NCBI RefSeq assembly: GCF_023555385.1
Contig: NZ_JAJSED010000001.1
Location: 2,276,311 to 2,340,310 of the forward strand
Length of the DNA stretch: 64,000 nt
Reading direction: 5' to 3'
Source: Guyparkeria hydrothermalis
GTDB lineage: Bacteria > Pseudomonadota > Gammaproteobacteria > Halothiobacillales > Halothiobacillaceae
Part shown: positions 43,082-51,992 of the stretch, piece by piece
Numbering within the stretch: the first letter of the stretch is position 1
Layout of the letters: the number at the start of each line of letters is the position of its first letter
Notes under the pieces: model-generated
Database searches by the model: none
The model's input: only the letters and a program-made list of their open reading frames with translations
Told to the model about the DNA's origin: nothing
Translations under genes and position numbers: made by a program

Positions 43082-44605
43082 TTGACGCCCCTGCTGCGTG
43101 ACTATCTCGAGGAGATCCTCAAGGCCCGGGTCTATGACGTGGCCATCGAGTCCCCGCTGGAACCGGCCGTCCAGCTGTCCGAACGCATCGGCAACCGGGT
43201 GCTCTTGAAGCGCGAGGACATGCAGCCGGTGTTCTCCTTCAAACTGCGTGGGGCGTATCACAAGATCCACAAGCTCTGGCGCGAAGGGCGCATCGGTGGC
43301 GGGGTGATTGCCGCCTCGGCCGGCAACCACGCCCAGGGCGTGGCCCTGGCCGCACAGACGCTCGGCCTGCGCGCGGTGATCGTGATGCCCGAGACCACCC
43401 CGGCGATCAAGGTCGACGCGGTTCGGCGTCGTGGCGCCGAGGCGGTGCTGGTTGGCGATGCCTTCGACGATGCCTTCGCCCACGCCACCACCCTGATCGA
43501 GTCCGAGGGGCTGACCTACATCCCGCCCTACGACGATCCGGATATCATCGCCGGCCAGGGCACCGTCGGCGCGGAAATCCTGCGGCACCATCCCGATCCG
43601 ATCCACGCGATCTTTGTCCCCGTCGGCGGGGGCGGGCTGATCGCCGGCGTGGCCGCCTACGTCAAGGCGCTGCGCCCCGAGATCCGTGTGATCGGCGTCG
43701 AGCCGGCGGATGCCGCCTGCCTGGCCGCCGCCATGGCCGCCGACGAGCGGGTAGTGCTCGAGCAGGTCGGGCTGTTCGCCGATGGCGTGGCCGTGCGCCA
43801 GATCGGCGAGCATTCGTTCAAGGTCGCCCGCGAGGCGGTCGACGAGGTGATCACCGTCGATACCGACGAGATGGCCGCGGCGATCAAGGACATCTTCGAC
43901 GACACCCGCAGCATCAACGAGGCCGCCGGAGCACTCGCCACTGCGGGACTCAAGCGCTATGCCCGCGAGCGAGGCCTGGCCGACGAGACCCTGGTGGCAA
44001 TCGCTTCCGGGGCGAACATGAACTTCGACCGGCTGCGTTTCGTCGCCGAGCGTGCCGAGATCGGCGAGCACCGCGAGGCGCTCTACGCGGTGACCATTCC
44101 GGAGCGCCCGGGTGCCTTCCTCGCATTCTGCGAGTTGCTGGGGCGCCGACAAATCACCGAGTTCAACTACCGCTATGCGGACGCCGATCGGGCGCACATC
44201 TTCGTCGGCATCAAGCTTGCCGAGCAGGCCGATCGAGCGCGGGTGTTCGAGCAACTCAAGGCCGCTGACTACCCCGTCATCGATCTCACCGACAACGAGA
44301 TGGCCAAGCTCCACGGGCGGCACATGGTAGGCGGACACGCCGGCGATATCGCCGACGAGCGGCTGTTCCGCTTCGAGTTTCCCGAGCGTCCCGGCGCGCT
44401 GCTGAAATTCCTCTCGCATCTGGGTGCGCGCTGGAACATCAGCCTGTTCCACTACCGCAATCACGGCGCCGACTACGGCCGGGTGCTGGTCGGCATCCAG
44501 GTGCCGGAGGGCGAGGTCGCCGAGCTCACCGCTTACCTGGAGCGATTGCGCTACCCCTACTGGGCCGAGAGCGACAACCCGGTCTATCCGCTGTTCCTGG
44601 CGTAA
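43082..44605 (+). CDS. ilvA: threonine ammonia-lyase, biosynthetic
   Basis: 507 residues. Catalytic PLP domain (1-325) with Schiff-base Lys 54 (FSFKLRGAY), SAGNHAQG and PVGGGGLIAG; two C-terminal ACT-like regulatory domains (about 330-420 and 425-507), the long isoleucine-inhibited form. The TTG start at 43082 has GAGG seven bases before it and is the only start that keeps the N-terminal helix. Convergent with the EVE gene. Confidence 0.96.
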   Translation: MTPLLRDYLEEILKARVYDVAIESPLEPAVQLSERIGNRVLLKREDMQPVFSFKLRGAYHKIHKLWREGRIGGGVIAASAGNHAQGVALAAQTLGLRAVIVMPETTPAIKVDAVRRRGAEAVLVGDAFDDAFAHATTLIESEGLTYIPPYDDPDIIAGQGTVGAEILRHHPDPIHAIFVPVGGGGLIAGVAAYVKALRPEIRVIGVEPADAACLAAAMAADERVVLEQVGLFADGVAVRQIGEHSFKVAREAVDEVITVDTDEMAAAIKDIFDDTRSINEAAGALATAGLKRYARERGLADETLVAIASGANMNFDRLRFVAERAEIGEHREALYAVTIPERPGAFLAFCELLGRRQITEFNYRYADADRAHIFVGIKLAEQADRARVFEQLKAADYPVIDLTDNEMAKLHGRHMVGGHAGDIADERLFRFEFPERPGALLKFLSHLGARWNISLFHYRNHGADYGRVLVGIQVPEGEVAELTAYLERLRYPYWAESDNPVYPLFLA

Positions 44606-44633
44606 CCGGGATCCTTGGTTCTTGCTCCATCAA

Positions 44634-44657
44634 AAAACCGCGCCTCGGCGCGGTTTT
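44634..44657. terminator. bidirectional terminator after ilvA
   Basis: An 11-base arm AAAACCGCGCC (44634-44644) pairs with GGCGCGGTTTT (44647-44657), with A-run and T-run at the two ends. Lies between ilvA and the convergent EVE-domain gene. Confidence 0.9.
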
Positions 44658-44683
44658 CTCGTTGGCGCGTTCGCCGGGCGTTC

Positions 44684-45145
44684 TCAGCCCTGATCCTCGA
44701 TCGAGAGGATGTGCTCCCACTGGTCTTCGGTCACCGGCATGATCGACAGCCGGTTGCCGCGGCGTACCAGCGGCATCTCCTCGAGCGCCGGATCCGCCTT
44801 CAGTTCGGGCAGCGGGATCACGCGCTTGGTATGACGGACGTACTTGACGTCGACCAGCAACCAGCGCGGCTTGTCCGGATCCGATTTCGGGTCGTAGTAC
44901 TTCTCGTCCGGGTCGAAGGCGGTAGGGTCCGGGCGCGCCTCGCTGACGATGTCCATGATGCCGACGATGCCCGGGACCTTGGTGTTCGAGTGATAGAAGA
45001 AGGCGCGGTCGCCCGGCTTCATCTCGTCTCGGATCATGTTGCGCACCTGGTAGTTGCGTATGCCGTCCCAGGGTTCGGTTCCGACGCGCTCGAGGTCGTC
45101 GATGGAGAAGGCGTCGGGTTCGGATTTCATCAGCCAGTAGGCCAT
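44684..45145 (-). CDS. EVE domain-containing protein
   Basis: 153 residues, a single EVE (PUA-like) domain: YWLMKSEPDAFSIDDL, WDGIRNYQVRNMIRDEMKPGD and FFYHSNTKVPGIVGIMDIV. EVE domains read modified bases in DNA or RNA; the small stand-alone form is widespread and of unclear role. It sits next to the 5-formyl-THF cyclo-ligase, 30 bases downstream. Confidence 0.9.
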   Translation of the reverse strand: MAYWLMKSEPDAFSIDDLERVGTEPWDGIRNYQVRNMIRDEMKPGDRAFFYHSNTKVPGIVGIMDIVSEARPDPTAFDPDEKYYDPKSDPDKPRWLLVDVKYVRHTKRVIPLPELKADPALEEMPLVRRGNRLSIMPVTEDQWEHILSIEDQG

Positions 45146-45175
45146 GAGTATCTCCTGTGCGTCGTGATAGGCGAG

Positions 45176-45790
45176 TCAGTCCGAGGCCGCGGGGCCGGCC
45201 GAGCGGCGGGCATCGATGATGCCGCTGTCGGTGACGACGTAATCCAGCGGCTGGTCCCAGGGGTCGACCGGCAGGCTGTCGACCTCCTGGCAGCCGAAGG
45301 CCACGCCGATGGCCAGGGGGCGCCGGCCGTGGCGCTTGGTCAGTGCGCGGTCGTAGAAGCCGGCTCCCATGCCGAGTCGGTTGCCGCGCGCATCGAAACC
45401 GACCAGCGGGATCAGCAGGGCATCGAGGCTGTTGATACCCCGCCGACGCGGATCGCTGGATTCGATGATGCCGAAGCGGTTGGTGCGCCGGCGTGGCATG
45501 CGTCGGTGCGAGCAGGCGGTCAGCGGGTCGGCATGATGGAAGGCCAGCCGGTAGTCCGGCAGTACCCGTGGCAGCCAGATATGGCCTCGATGACGCTGCA
45601 GCCAGCCGTCGAGCTCGGGTTCGCCGTCGAAGGCGCAGTAGGCAGCGACGGCATGCAGCGAGAGCCCGCGGGTCAGGCGCTCAAGCCGGGCCTCCAGACG
45701 GCGGATGGCCTGGAATCGCTGAAAGCCGCCCAACGCCTTGCGGCGGGCGCGGAGCGCTTTTCTCAGGGCGGCTTTGTCAGGCTTGAGCAT
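45176..45790 (-). CDS. fthC: 5-formyltetrahydrofolate cyclo-ligase
   Basis: 204 residues. Converts 5-formyl-THF to 5,10-methenyl-THF with ATP. Basic N-terminus KAALRKALRARRKAL, the LIPLVGFDARGNRLGMGAGFYDRAL core and a C-terminal DQPLDYVVTD are family hallmarks (E. coli YgfA). It lies just downstream of the 6S RNA gene, the conserved ssrS-ygfA arrangement. Confidence 0.92.
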   Translation of the reverse strand: MLKPDKAALRKALRARRKALGGFQRFQAIRRLEARLERLTRGLSLHAVAAYCAFDGEPELDGWLQRHRGHIWLPRVLPDYRLAFHHADPLTACSHRRMPRRRTNRFGIIESSDPRRRGINSLDALLIPLVGFDARGNRLGMGAGFYDRALTKRHGRRPLAIGVAFGCQEVDSLPVDPWDQPLDYVVTDSGIIDARRSAGPAASD

Positions 45791-45799
45791 CAGAATGAG

Positions 45800-45990
45800 G
45801 TGTCTTCCAGGGCGCCGCTGGCGACGCTACGACCTTGAACCGGTAGGGTTCAAGTCGGGGGCCACGCCCGGCTCATTAGGCTTTCCGCGCTGGGCGCGGA
45901 CATGCACACAGAACCGTTTTGCCGCCCCCTGTGTCGCAAATTAAGGCTCAAGGGATTGAGCGCCACCTGGCGAACGTCCCAGAAGACTGT
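45800..45990 (-). ncRNA. ssrS: 6S RNA
   Basis: No protein fits this 268-base gap between zapA and fthC, the conserved home of ssrS. On the minus strand the 5' part (GTCTTCTGGG, from 45987) pairs with the 3' part (CCTGGAAGAC, ending 45802) to form a terminal stem, giving about 186 nt, the size of E. coli 6S (184). A CTTGAACC...GGTTCAAG hairpin near the 3' end matches the same element in E. coli 6S. Purine-rich and pyrimidine-rich segments flank a central open region. Ends are approximate. 6S binds sigma-70 RNA polymerase in stationary phase. Confidence 0.82.
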
Positions 45991-46058
45991 CTTCATGCTA
46001 GGGGCGGTGGTCCGGGCTTTCAAGCGGTGTCGTGTGGCACGGCGATCTGTTCGCCGGC

Positions 46059-46355
46059 TTAGTGTTGCTCCATGGCCGTCAGCAATCGGTCGATCCGGCC
46101 GGCCAGCTCGCCGTTCTCCAGATCATCCGGCAGTTCGAGCTCCCGGCCTTCCAGCAACTGGCGGGTGATGTTGAGCGCAGCAAGCACGGCGATCCGTTCG
46201 GTACTCAGCACCTTGCTCGTGCGCCGGATCTCCGCCATCTCGTCGTTGAGATATTCCGCCGTGCGCAGCAACATGCCCTGTTCTTCGGCTGGGCAGACGA
46301 TGCGGTAGTCCTTTTCCATCACCCGCACGGTCACGGGATGCGTCGGCTGGCTCAT
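46059..46355 (-). CDS. zapA: cell division protein ZapA
   Basis: 98 residues. N-terminal beta part VTVRVMEKDYRIVCPAEEQG and a C-terminal coiled coil (AVLAALNITRQLLEGRELE). Binds and bundles FtsZ. A stop lies 268 bases before fthC with 6S RNA between, and the TIGR02449 gene is 3 bases upstream. Confidence 0.94.
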   Translation of the reverse strand: MSQPTHPVTVRVMEKDYRIVCPAEEQGMLLRTAEYLNDEMAEIRRTSKVLSTERIAVLAALNITRQLLEGRELELPDDLENGELAGRIDRLLTAMEQH

Positions 46356-46358
46356 GGA

Positions 46359-46577
46359 TCAATCCTCGGGTTGGGAGTGGACGGCCTCGTCTTCCAGACG
46401 CCGCAACTGGCCGGCCAGTTCCTCGATGCGGGCATGGCTGTGTTGAATCAGCCGGCGCAACTCCTGATTTTCCTCGGCCAGCGCGGCGGCCTGTTCGCGC
46501 AGCGCGCTGCGTTCGTCGTGGGCCCGCTCTGCGGCGGCAATCAGTCGTTCGATCTTGTCGGCAAGCCGTTCGGCCAT
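46359..46577 (-). CDS. TIGR02449-family small coiled-coil protein
   Basis: 72 residues, almost entirely one heptad-repeat helix (LADKIERLIAAAERAHDERS to IEELAGQLRRLEDE). Proteins like this sit immediately upstream of zapA in many gammaproteobacteria and resemble ZapB in size and form. A division-related role is inferred from context only. Divergent from ygfB. Confidence 0.8.
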   Translation of the reverse strand: MAERLADKIERLIAAAERAHDERSALREQAAALAEENQELRRLIQHSHARIEELAGQLRRLEDEAVHSQPED

Positions 46578-46714
46578 GGTTGCGAATCTCCGCGTGTGGC
46601 GCCCCTCGGGTCACGGGCGGGGCGGCGCCCGACCCGCTGGAGTCTATCATTTGCCTGGCATAGCGGTGACAATGTGTCCCGCGACGATCCATGCAGAATG
46701 CCAACGGGGAGCCA

Positions 46715-47266
46715 ATGACCGAATACCAACGACTCCAGCAGGCGCTCGACTCGATCGGGGCGCTGGCGAATCCGGCCGAAGCACACGGGGTGCTGATCGG
46801 CATGTGGGTCGGCGGCGGGCCGGCCGAGCAGTCGCGCTGGCTGGCTGAACTGGTCGAGGAGGACGAAGAGCCGCAGGCCGTGCCGGCAGAGCTTTCCGGT
46901 CTGTACCGGCAGTTCGTCGAGCAGGTCACCACGGCCGACAATCTGGGTCTCGATTTGGTGCTTCCCGACGATGACGCCAGCCCCCGCGACCAGGTCGAGG
47001 GGCTGATCGACTTCGCGCAGGGCGTGCTTTACGGCTATGCGATCGAGAACGGGCCGGCACGCCGCGCGTTGACCGACGAGGCACGCGAGGTATTCGACGA
47101 TCTCGGCGACATCGCGCAACTCGACCCCGAGTCGGTCGGTCGCAGTGAGGACGATGCCTTCGATCTCCACCAGATCGAGGAGTACCTCAGCTCGGCGCTG
47201 TTGGTCATGTACCTGCAACTGCATCCGCCGGTGCCGGAGAGTGCCGGCTCCAATCGGCTGCAGTAG
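46715..47266 (+). CDS. ygfB: YgfB family (UPF0149) protein
   Basis: 183 residues, all-helical. Contains PAEAHGVLIGMWVGG, DDASPRDQVEGLIDFAQGVLYG and EVFDDLGDIAQLD as in UPF0149. Function is not firmly known; in Pseudomonas a homologue influences ampD transcription. ATG 46715 has GGGGAG upstream; an ATG at 46691 is not supported. First gene of the ygfB-pepP-ubiH-ubiI group. Confidence 0.93.
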   Translation: MTEYQRLQQALDSIGALANPAEAHGVLIGMWVGGGPAEQSRWLAELVEEDEEPQAVPAELSGLYRQFVEQVTTADNLGLDLVLPDDDASPRDQVEGLIDFAQGVLYGYAIENGPARRALTDEAREVFDDLGDIAQLDPESVGRSEDDAFDLHQIEEYLSSALLVMYLQLHPPVPESAGSNRLQ

Positions 47267-47306
47267 GCAACGTCGGGCTCCACGAACTTTCGACACGAGA
47301 GACGAG

Positions 47307-48659
47307 ATGCAGACGATCGGTCCCTCAGCCACCGAGCGGCGGGAATACCAACGCCGCCGCAAACACTTGCTCAAACGGATCGGGAAGCGTGGGGCGGCGA
47401 TCGTCACCGCAGCCTGCGAGCAGCAGCGCAATCACGACAATCCCTGGCCGTTCCGGCAGTCGAGCGACTTCTACTACCTCACCGGTCTCGCCGAACCGGA
47501 CGCCCTGCTGGTGCTCTGCTCGAAGCGCGAGGCCGGCGAGGTGATTGCCTTCGTCAGCCCGCGCGACCCGGAGCGCGAGCGTTGGGAAGGCCCGCAGCTG
47601 GGCGTGGAGCAGGCACCCGCGGTGCTGGGCGTGGACCAGGCCTTTCCCATCGACGAAATCGACGAGCGGCTCCCCGAGCTGCTGCGCGGTTACACCAAGT
47701 GCTACCTGCCGTTCGCCGAGCATGACCTGGTCATGCAGGCGCTGGGGTGGTTCGACGCATTGCGTCGCGGGGCGCGGGCCGGTGTTCAGCCGCCGGAGAC
47801 GCTCAAGGACGTCACCGTGCCGCTGCACGAACTGCGTCTGATCAAGTCGGCCCACGAGATCGACCGGCTGCGCCGGGCTGCCGCGGTTTCCGCCGAGGCA
47901 CACCTCGCGGCGGCCCGTGGCGTGCACGGTGGCCTGTTCGAATACGAGATTGCCGCGATCCTGCAGAAGGTGTTCGCCAGCGCTCACGGCGAGCCGTCGT
48001 TCGCGCCGATCGTGGCCGGCGGGTCGAATGCCTGTGTGCTGCACTATCGTGCCAACGCCGCCGAGCTCAAGGACGGCGATCTGGTCCTGATCGACGCCGG
48101 TGCGGAAGTCGACTACTACGCCGGCGACATCACGCGCACCTGGCCGGTCAGCGGCCACTTCTCCGAACCGCAACGCGAGCTCTACCAGCTGGTGCTCGAT
48201 GCGCAGATCGCCGCGATCGAGACCATCGCTCCGGGCGTGTCCTTCGATGCCCCCCACCAGGCTGCCGTGCGCGTGATCGCGGAAGGGCTGATCTCGCTCG
48301 GCCTGATCGACGGGCCGGTCGAGGAAGCGATCGAGGAGGGCCGTTACCGGACGTTCTTCATGCACCGCACCGGCCACTGGCTGGGTTCGGACGTGCACGA
48401 CGTCGGCCGCTATCGCGTCGACGGCGAATGGCGCCAACTCGAGCCCGGCATGGTGATGACGGTCGAGCCGGGCATCTACGTCGATCCGCAGTCGAATGCA
48501 CCCGAGGCCTACCGTGGCATCGGCATCCGTATCGAGGACGACGTGCTGGTCACCGAGGAGGGGCACGAGGTGCTCACCCGAGAGGTGCCCAAACGGATCG
48601 ACGAGATCGAGGCGCTTTTCGCCGGCCGGCGCGATCCGGTCAGCCTGCCGCTGGAGTGA
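47307..48659 (+). CDS. pepP: Xaa-Pro aminopeptidase
   Basis: 450 residues. N-terminal AMP_N domain (about 1-135) with FYYLTGLAEPDALLVL, then the pita-bread peptidase domain. Metal ligands appear as LIDAGAEVDYYAGDITRTWP (two Asp), MHRTGHWLG (His), TVEPGIY (Glu) and IRIEDDV (Glu). ATG 47307 with GACGAG upstream; the frame extends upstream but in non-family sequence. Confidence 0.95.
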   Translation: MQTIGPSATERREYQRRRKHLLKRIGKRGAAIVTAACEQQRNHDNPWPFRQSSDFYYLTGLAEPDALLVLCSKREAGEVIAFVSPRDPERERWEGPQLGVEQAPAVLGVDQAFPIDEIDERLPELLRGYTKCYLPFAEHDLVMQALGWFDALRRGARAGVQPPETLKDVTVPLHELRLIKSAHEIDRLRRAAAVSAEAHLAAARGVHGGLFEYEIAAILQKVFASAHGEPSFAPIVAGGSNACVLHYRANAAELKDGDLVLIDAGAEVDYYAGDITRTWPVSGHFSEPQRELYQLVLDAQIAAIETIAPGVSFDAPHQAAVRVIAEGLISLGLIDGPVEEAIEEGRYRTFFMHRTGHWLGSDVHDVGRYRVDGEWRQLEPGMVMTVEPGIYVDPQSNAPEAYRGIGIRIEDDVLVTEEGHEVLTREVPKRIDEIEALFAGRRDPVSLPLE

Positions 48660-48666
48660 ATCGCCC

Positions 48667-49893
48667 ATGAGCCGAGCCATCGACGACAGCCAGATGCCAT
48701 TCGACACCGACGTGATCATCGTCGGCGGCGGCATGGTCGGCGGTGTGCTGGCGCGGGCGCTGGCGGCCGACGGTTGGCGCGTCGAGGTGGTCGAGCCCCG
48801 TCCGCCCGGTGAGTCGGCCAGCTTCGACCGCCGGCTGACGGCGGTAGCCGACGCGGGTTGGCAGTACCTCGACACCCTCGGGCTGGTGGATGCATCGCTC
48901 TCCGCTGCCGCCGAGCGCATTCGCGAGGTGCGGGTCTTCGATCGCGGCCATTTCGGCCTGACGCGCATCACCGCCCGCTCCGCCGGTGTCGAGGCGCTCG
49001 GTTACGTCATGCCCAACCGGGCACTGGGCGACCGTCTCGAGGCGCTGCTCGCCGAGCCGCCGTCGGGCGACGCCCCGGTGACGTATCGCCGTCCGGCCCG
49101 TTACGAGCACCACGAAACCGATGCCGACGGGGTGACCGTCACCCTGAGCGAGGGAGCCGATGAGCAGCGTGTCTCCCGCCATGCCCGATTGGTGGTCGCG
49201 GCCGACGGGGCCGAATCGGCGGTACGCGAGCAGGCCGAGATGGGCGTCAAGCGGCGCGAGTACGAGCAGGTAGCGACCGTGGCGACCGCCATGCCGTCGC
49301 GTCCACACGGGGGCGTCGCCTTCGAGTGCTTCACCACCGGCGGGCCGCTGGCCGTGCTGCCGGCGGCAGATGACCGGGTCTCGCTGGTCTGGGTCGCGCG
49401 CCGCGAGGAGGCCGAGCGCCTCGGCGGACTCGACGACGCGGCCTTCGCCCGGGCCGTCGACGAGGCCTTCGGTCATCGTCTGGGCGGCTTCTCGGCGGTC
49501 AGCCCGCGGGGGCAATATCCCCTGAGCCTGGTGACTGCCACCGAGCCGGTCGACGAGCGGCTGGTGGTGTTGGGCAACGCCGCCCACGCCCTGCACCCGG
49601 TGGCGGGGCAGGGCTTCAATCTCTGCCTGCGCGACATTCGTGATCTCGCCCGGGTGTTGCGTGCCGATCGGGGTGCGGCGGTCGACCCGGGCGATCCCGA
49701 GCGCCTCGAGCGATATCGCTCACTGCGCAAGGCCGACTACCGCCGCACCATCGGCCTGACCGACGGGCTGGTGCGCGGTTTCTCGCTCGACCTGCCGGGG
49801 CTGGGACACCTGCGCGGCAGCACGCTGTCGCTGTTCGACGGCCTGCTGCCGCTTAAGAACCGCCTGGTGCGGGCCACGCGGGGGATTGCCTGA
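48667..49893 (+). CDS. ubiH: 2-octaprenyl-6-methoxyphenol hydroxylase UbiH
   Basis: 408 residues. Class A flavin monooxygenase: Rossmann GGGMVGG near residue 20 and GNAAHALHPVAGQGFNLCLRD for FAD ribityl binding. Ring hydroxylase of ubiquinone synthesis. It is the first of two tandem paralogues, in the E. coli order pepP-ubiH-ubiI, so UbiH is the likely identity. Starts 7 bases after pepP. Confidence 0.91.
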   Translation: MSRAIDDSQMPFDTDVIIVGGGMVGGVLARALAADGWRVEVVEPRPPGESASFDRRLTAVADAGWQYLDTLGLVDASLSAAAERIREVRVFDRGHFGLTRITARSAGVEALGYVMPNRALGDRLEALLAEPPSGDAPVTYRRPARYEHHETDADGVTVTLSEGADEQRVSRHARLVVAADGAESAVREQAEMGVKRREYEQVATVATAMPSRPHGGVAFECFTTGGPLAVLPAADDRVSLVWVARREEAERLGGLDDAAFARAVDEAFGHRLGGFSAVSPRGQYPLSLVTATEPVDERLVVLGNAAHALHPVAGQGFNLCLRDIRDLARVLRADRGAAVDPGDPERLERYRSLRKADYRRTIGLTDGLVRGFSLDLPGLGHLRGSTLSLFDGLLPLKNRLVRATRGIA

Positions 49894-51083
49894 TGGCCGC
49901 GGCGCATCACGCCGACGTGATCGTGGTCGGTGGCGGCATGGTCGGTGCTGCCGCGGCGCTTGCTCTGGCGCGGCGCGATTTCGAGGTGGTGCTAGTCGAG
50001 CGCGAGCCGCCCGCCCCACTGGCTGGTGACGATCCCTTCGACCTGCGGGTCTCGGCGCTCGCGCCGGCGAGCATTGCGCTGCTCGATCGACTGGGTGCCT
50101 GGCCCGCCATTCGCGCCGAGCGCGCCGCCCTCTATCGGCGCATGCGGGTCTTCGATGCCGTCGCCCCGGGCGATCTGACCTACGAGGCGGCCGAGATTGG
50201 CCGTCCGTATCTGGGCTACATCGTCGAGAACCGGCGCGTGCAGCTGGCCTTGTGGGAACAGCTGGCCGGCTGCGACAACGTCGAGTGCCTGACCGGCAGC
50301 GTCCCGCAACAGCTTGAAGTCGGCGAGCGCAACGCCAGGGTGACGCTGTCCGATGGACGGGCCGTGACTGCCGATCTCGTTATCGGTGCCGACGGTCAGC
50401 GTTCCTGGATACGCGAGGCGGCCGGTATCGGCGCGAGCAGCCGTGATTATGCCGTGGCCGCGCAGATCCTGTCGGTGGAGACCGCCTACCCGCAGCAGGA
50501 CATTACCTGGCAACGTTTCACCCCGGACGGCCCGCAGGCCTTCCTGCCGCTGGCCGGCTCGCGGGGGTCGCTGGTCTGGTACGACGCGCCGGAGCGCGTG
50601 CGAGCGCGCCACGCTCTGTCGCCGACCGAACTGCGTGATGAAGCGATCCGCCACTTCCCCGAGGAGCTGGGCGAGATCGACCGGGTGGCCGGCCAGGCCT
50701 GGTTCCCGATCCGGCGCCTGCACGCTCATCGCTATTGGGCCGAGCGGGTCATCCTGGTCGGCGACGCGGCCCACTCGATCCACCCGCTGGCGGGGCAGGG
50801 GGCGAACCTGGGGTTCGCCGATGTCGACGCGCTGGACGCGCTACTGGGCGAGTCGGATGGTCACGCGCCCGGCGCCGCGCGGCTGGGCCGCGCCTACGAG
50901 CGCCGCCGGCGGGCGGACAATCAACTGGTCCAGTCGCTCATGGATGCCTTCGACTGGGGCTATCGACGCCGCGATCCCGTGACGGTGGCGGCGCGCACCG
51001 CCGCGACGCAGCTGGTTGCCGGCGTGCCGCCTTTGCGCCGCTGGATGACGCGCATGGCGGGAGGGCAGCGCTTTGGCGGATAA
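49893..51083 (+). CDS. ubiI: UbiI/VisC family ubiquinone hydroxylase
   Basis: 396 residues. Same flavin monooxygenase fold as the previous gene, with VVGGGMVGAAAALAL near 12-26 and GDAAHSIHPLAGQGANLGFAD. In E. coli the second gene of this pair hydroxylates C5 of the ring. TGATG overlap with ubiH. UbiF-type specificity cannot be excluded. Confidence 0.88.
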   Translation: MAAAHHADVIVVGGGMVGAAAALALARRDFEVVLVEREPPAPLAGDDPFDLRVSALAPASIALLDRLGAWPAIRAERAALYRRMRVFDAVAPGDLTYEAAEIGRPYLGYIVENRRVQLALWEQLAGCDNVECLTGSVPQQLEVGERNARVTLSDGRAVTADLVIGADGQRSWIREAAGIGASSRDYAVAAQILSVETAYPQQDITWQRFTPDGPQAFLPLAGSRGSLVWYDAPERVRARHALSPTELRDEAIRHFPEELGEIDRVAGQAWFPIRRLHAHRYWAERVILVGDAAHSIHPLAGQGANLGFADVDALDALLGESDGHAPGAARLGRAYERRRRADNQLVQSLMDAFDWGYRRRDPVTVAARTAATQLVAGVPPLRRWMTRMAGGQRFGG

Positions 51084-51975
51084 GCCCTTCCTCGATCCAC
51101 CGGAAAAGCAGACCGCCCGGCGCATGATCTACTGGGGCGTGAAGCTCACGCGCGTTCTCGGCATCGCCGGGGTGGCGGACTATGAGGATCGGGCTGCCCA
51201 GCGATGGGCGTATCGGCTCGAACTGCCGCTGCTGCTGATTACCCTGTGGATTCCGTTTCAATGGTATCTGGCCCAGACGGGCCGGATCGAGTTCGGCCAG
51301 GGGTTCTGGATCGACCAGCTGATCTGGGGGTTCTTCCTGGTCGAACAGCTGATCCTGCTGGCCCTGGTCAAGGACAAGGTCTTCTACCTCAAGAGCAACT
51401 GGCTGCTGGTGAGTGTCGTCGCCATCGGCCTGCCGTTGATCCTGATCCAGGCCGTGGAGTTCCTGCTCGGGCTGCGCCTGTTGCGCGGGCTGCTGGTACT
51501 GATTACCGCCCTGCGACTGGGGCGGCGCTACTTCCGCGAGCTGGGCCGGCATGTCTTCTTCGCGATCGGTCTGATGACCGCCTTCCTGGTGATGCTCGGC
51601 GGCTCGCTGATGCCCCTGCTCGATCCGGAGACCTTCGAGGATTTCGGCGACGGCGTGTGGTGGGTCATGGTCACCCTGTCGACGGTCGGTTACGGCGACA
51701 TGGTGCCGCAGACCGAGGCCGGGCGATCGCTCGGCCTCCTCTATGTCGCGATCGCCGTGATTTGGCTGAGCCTGATCAGTGCGTCGATCGCGGCATTTCT
51801 GGTCGGCCTGAAGATGGAGGCGACCAGCGAGGATGAAGAGCGCGTCGAGACACGGATTCTCCATCGCCTCGACCGGATCGAGGCGTTACTTGAGCGTCAG
51901 CAGGATGCCCGCCGCTCGAACGAGGAATGGTCGGCGGGAAGCGAGGAAAGCGAACGCGAGCCGCCGGCGCGCTAG
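51073..51975 (+). CDS. voltage-gated-type ion (probably potassium) channel
   Basis: 300 residues. Six membrane helices; an S4-like helix has spaced Arg residues (LRLLRGLL to ALRLGRRYFRELG). The pore loop has TLSTVGYGD, the K+ selectivity filter. A C-terminal coiled coil (HRLDRIEALLERQQ) and acidic tail follow. The TTG start lies inside the end of ubiI (11-base overlap) with GAGGG 7 bases before it. Confidence 0.88.
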   Translation: MADKPFLDPPEKQTARRMIYWGVKLTRVLGIAGVADYEDRAAQRWAYRLELPLLLITLWIPFQWYLAQTGRIEFGQGFWIDQLIWGFFLVEQLILLALVKDKVFYLKSNWLLVSVVAIGLPLILIQAVEFLLGLRLLRGLLVLITALRLGRRYFRELGRHVFFAIGLMTAFLVMLGGSLMPLLDPETFEDFGDGVWWVMVTLSTVGYGDMVPQTEAGRSLGLLYVAIAVIWLSLISASIAAFLVGLKMEATSEDEERVETRILHRLDRIEALLERQQDARRSNEEWSAGSEESEREPPAR

Positions 51976-51992
51976 CAGCGCCGGGTTCGGCT

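Noticed and set aside
45902-46168. Short plus-strand reading frame in the zapA-fthC gap
   Set aside because: It crosses the 6S RNA gene and has no ribosome site or family resemblance.
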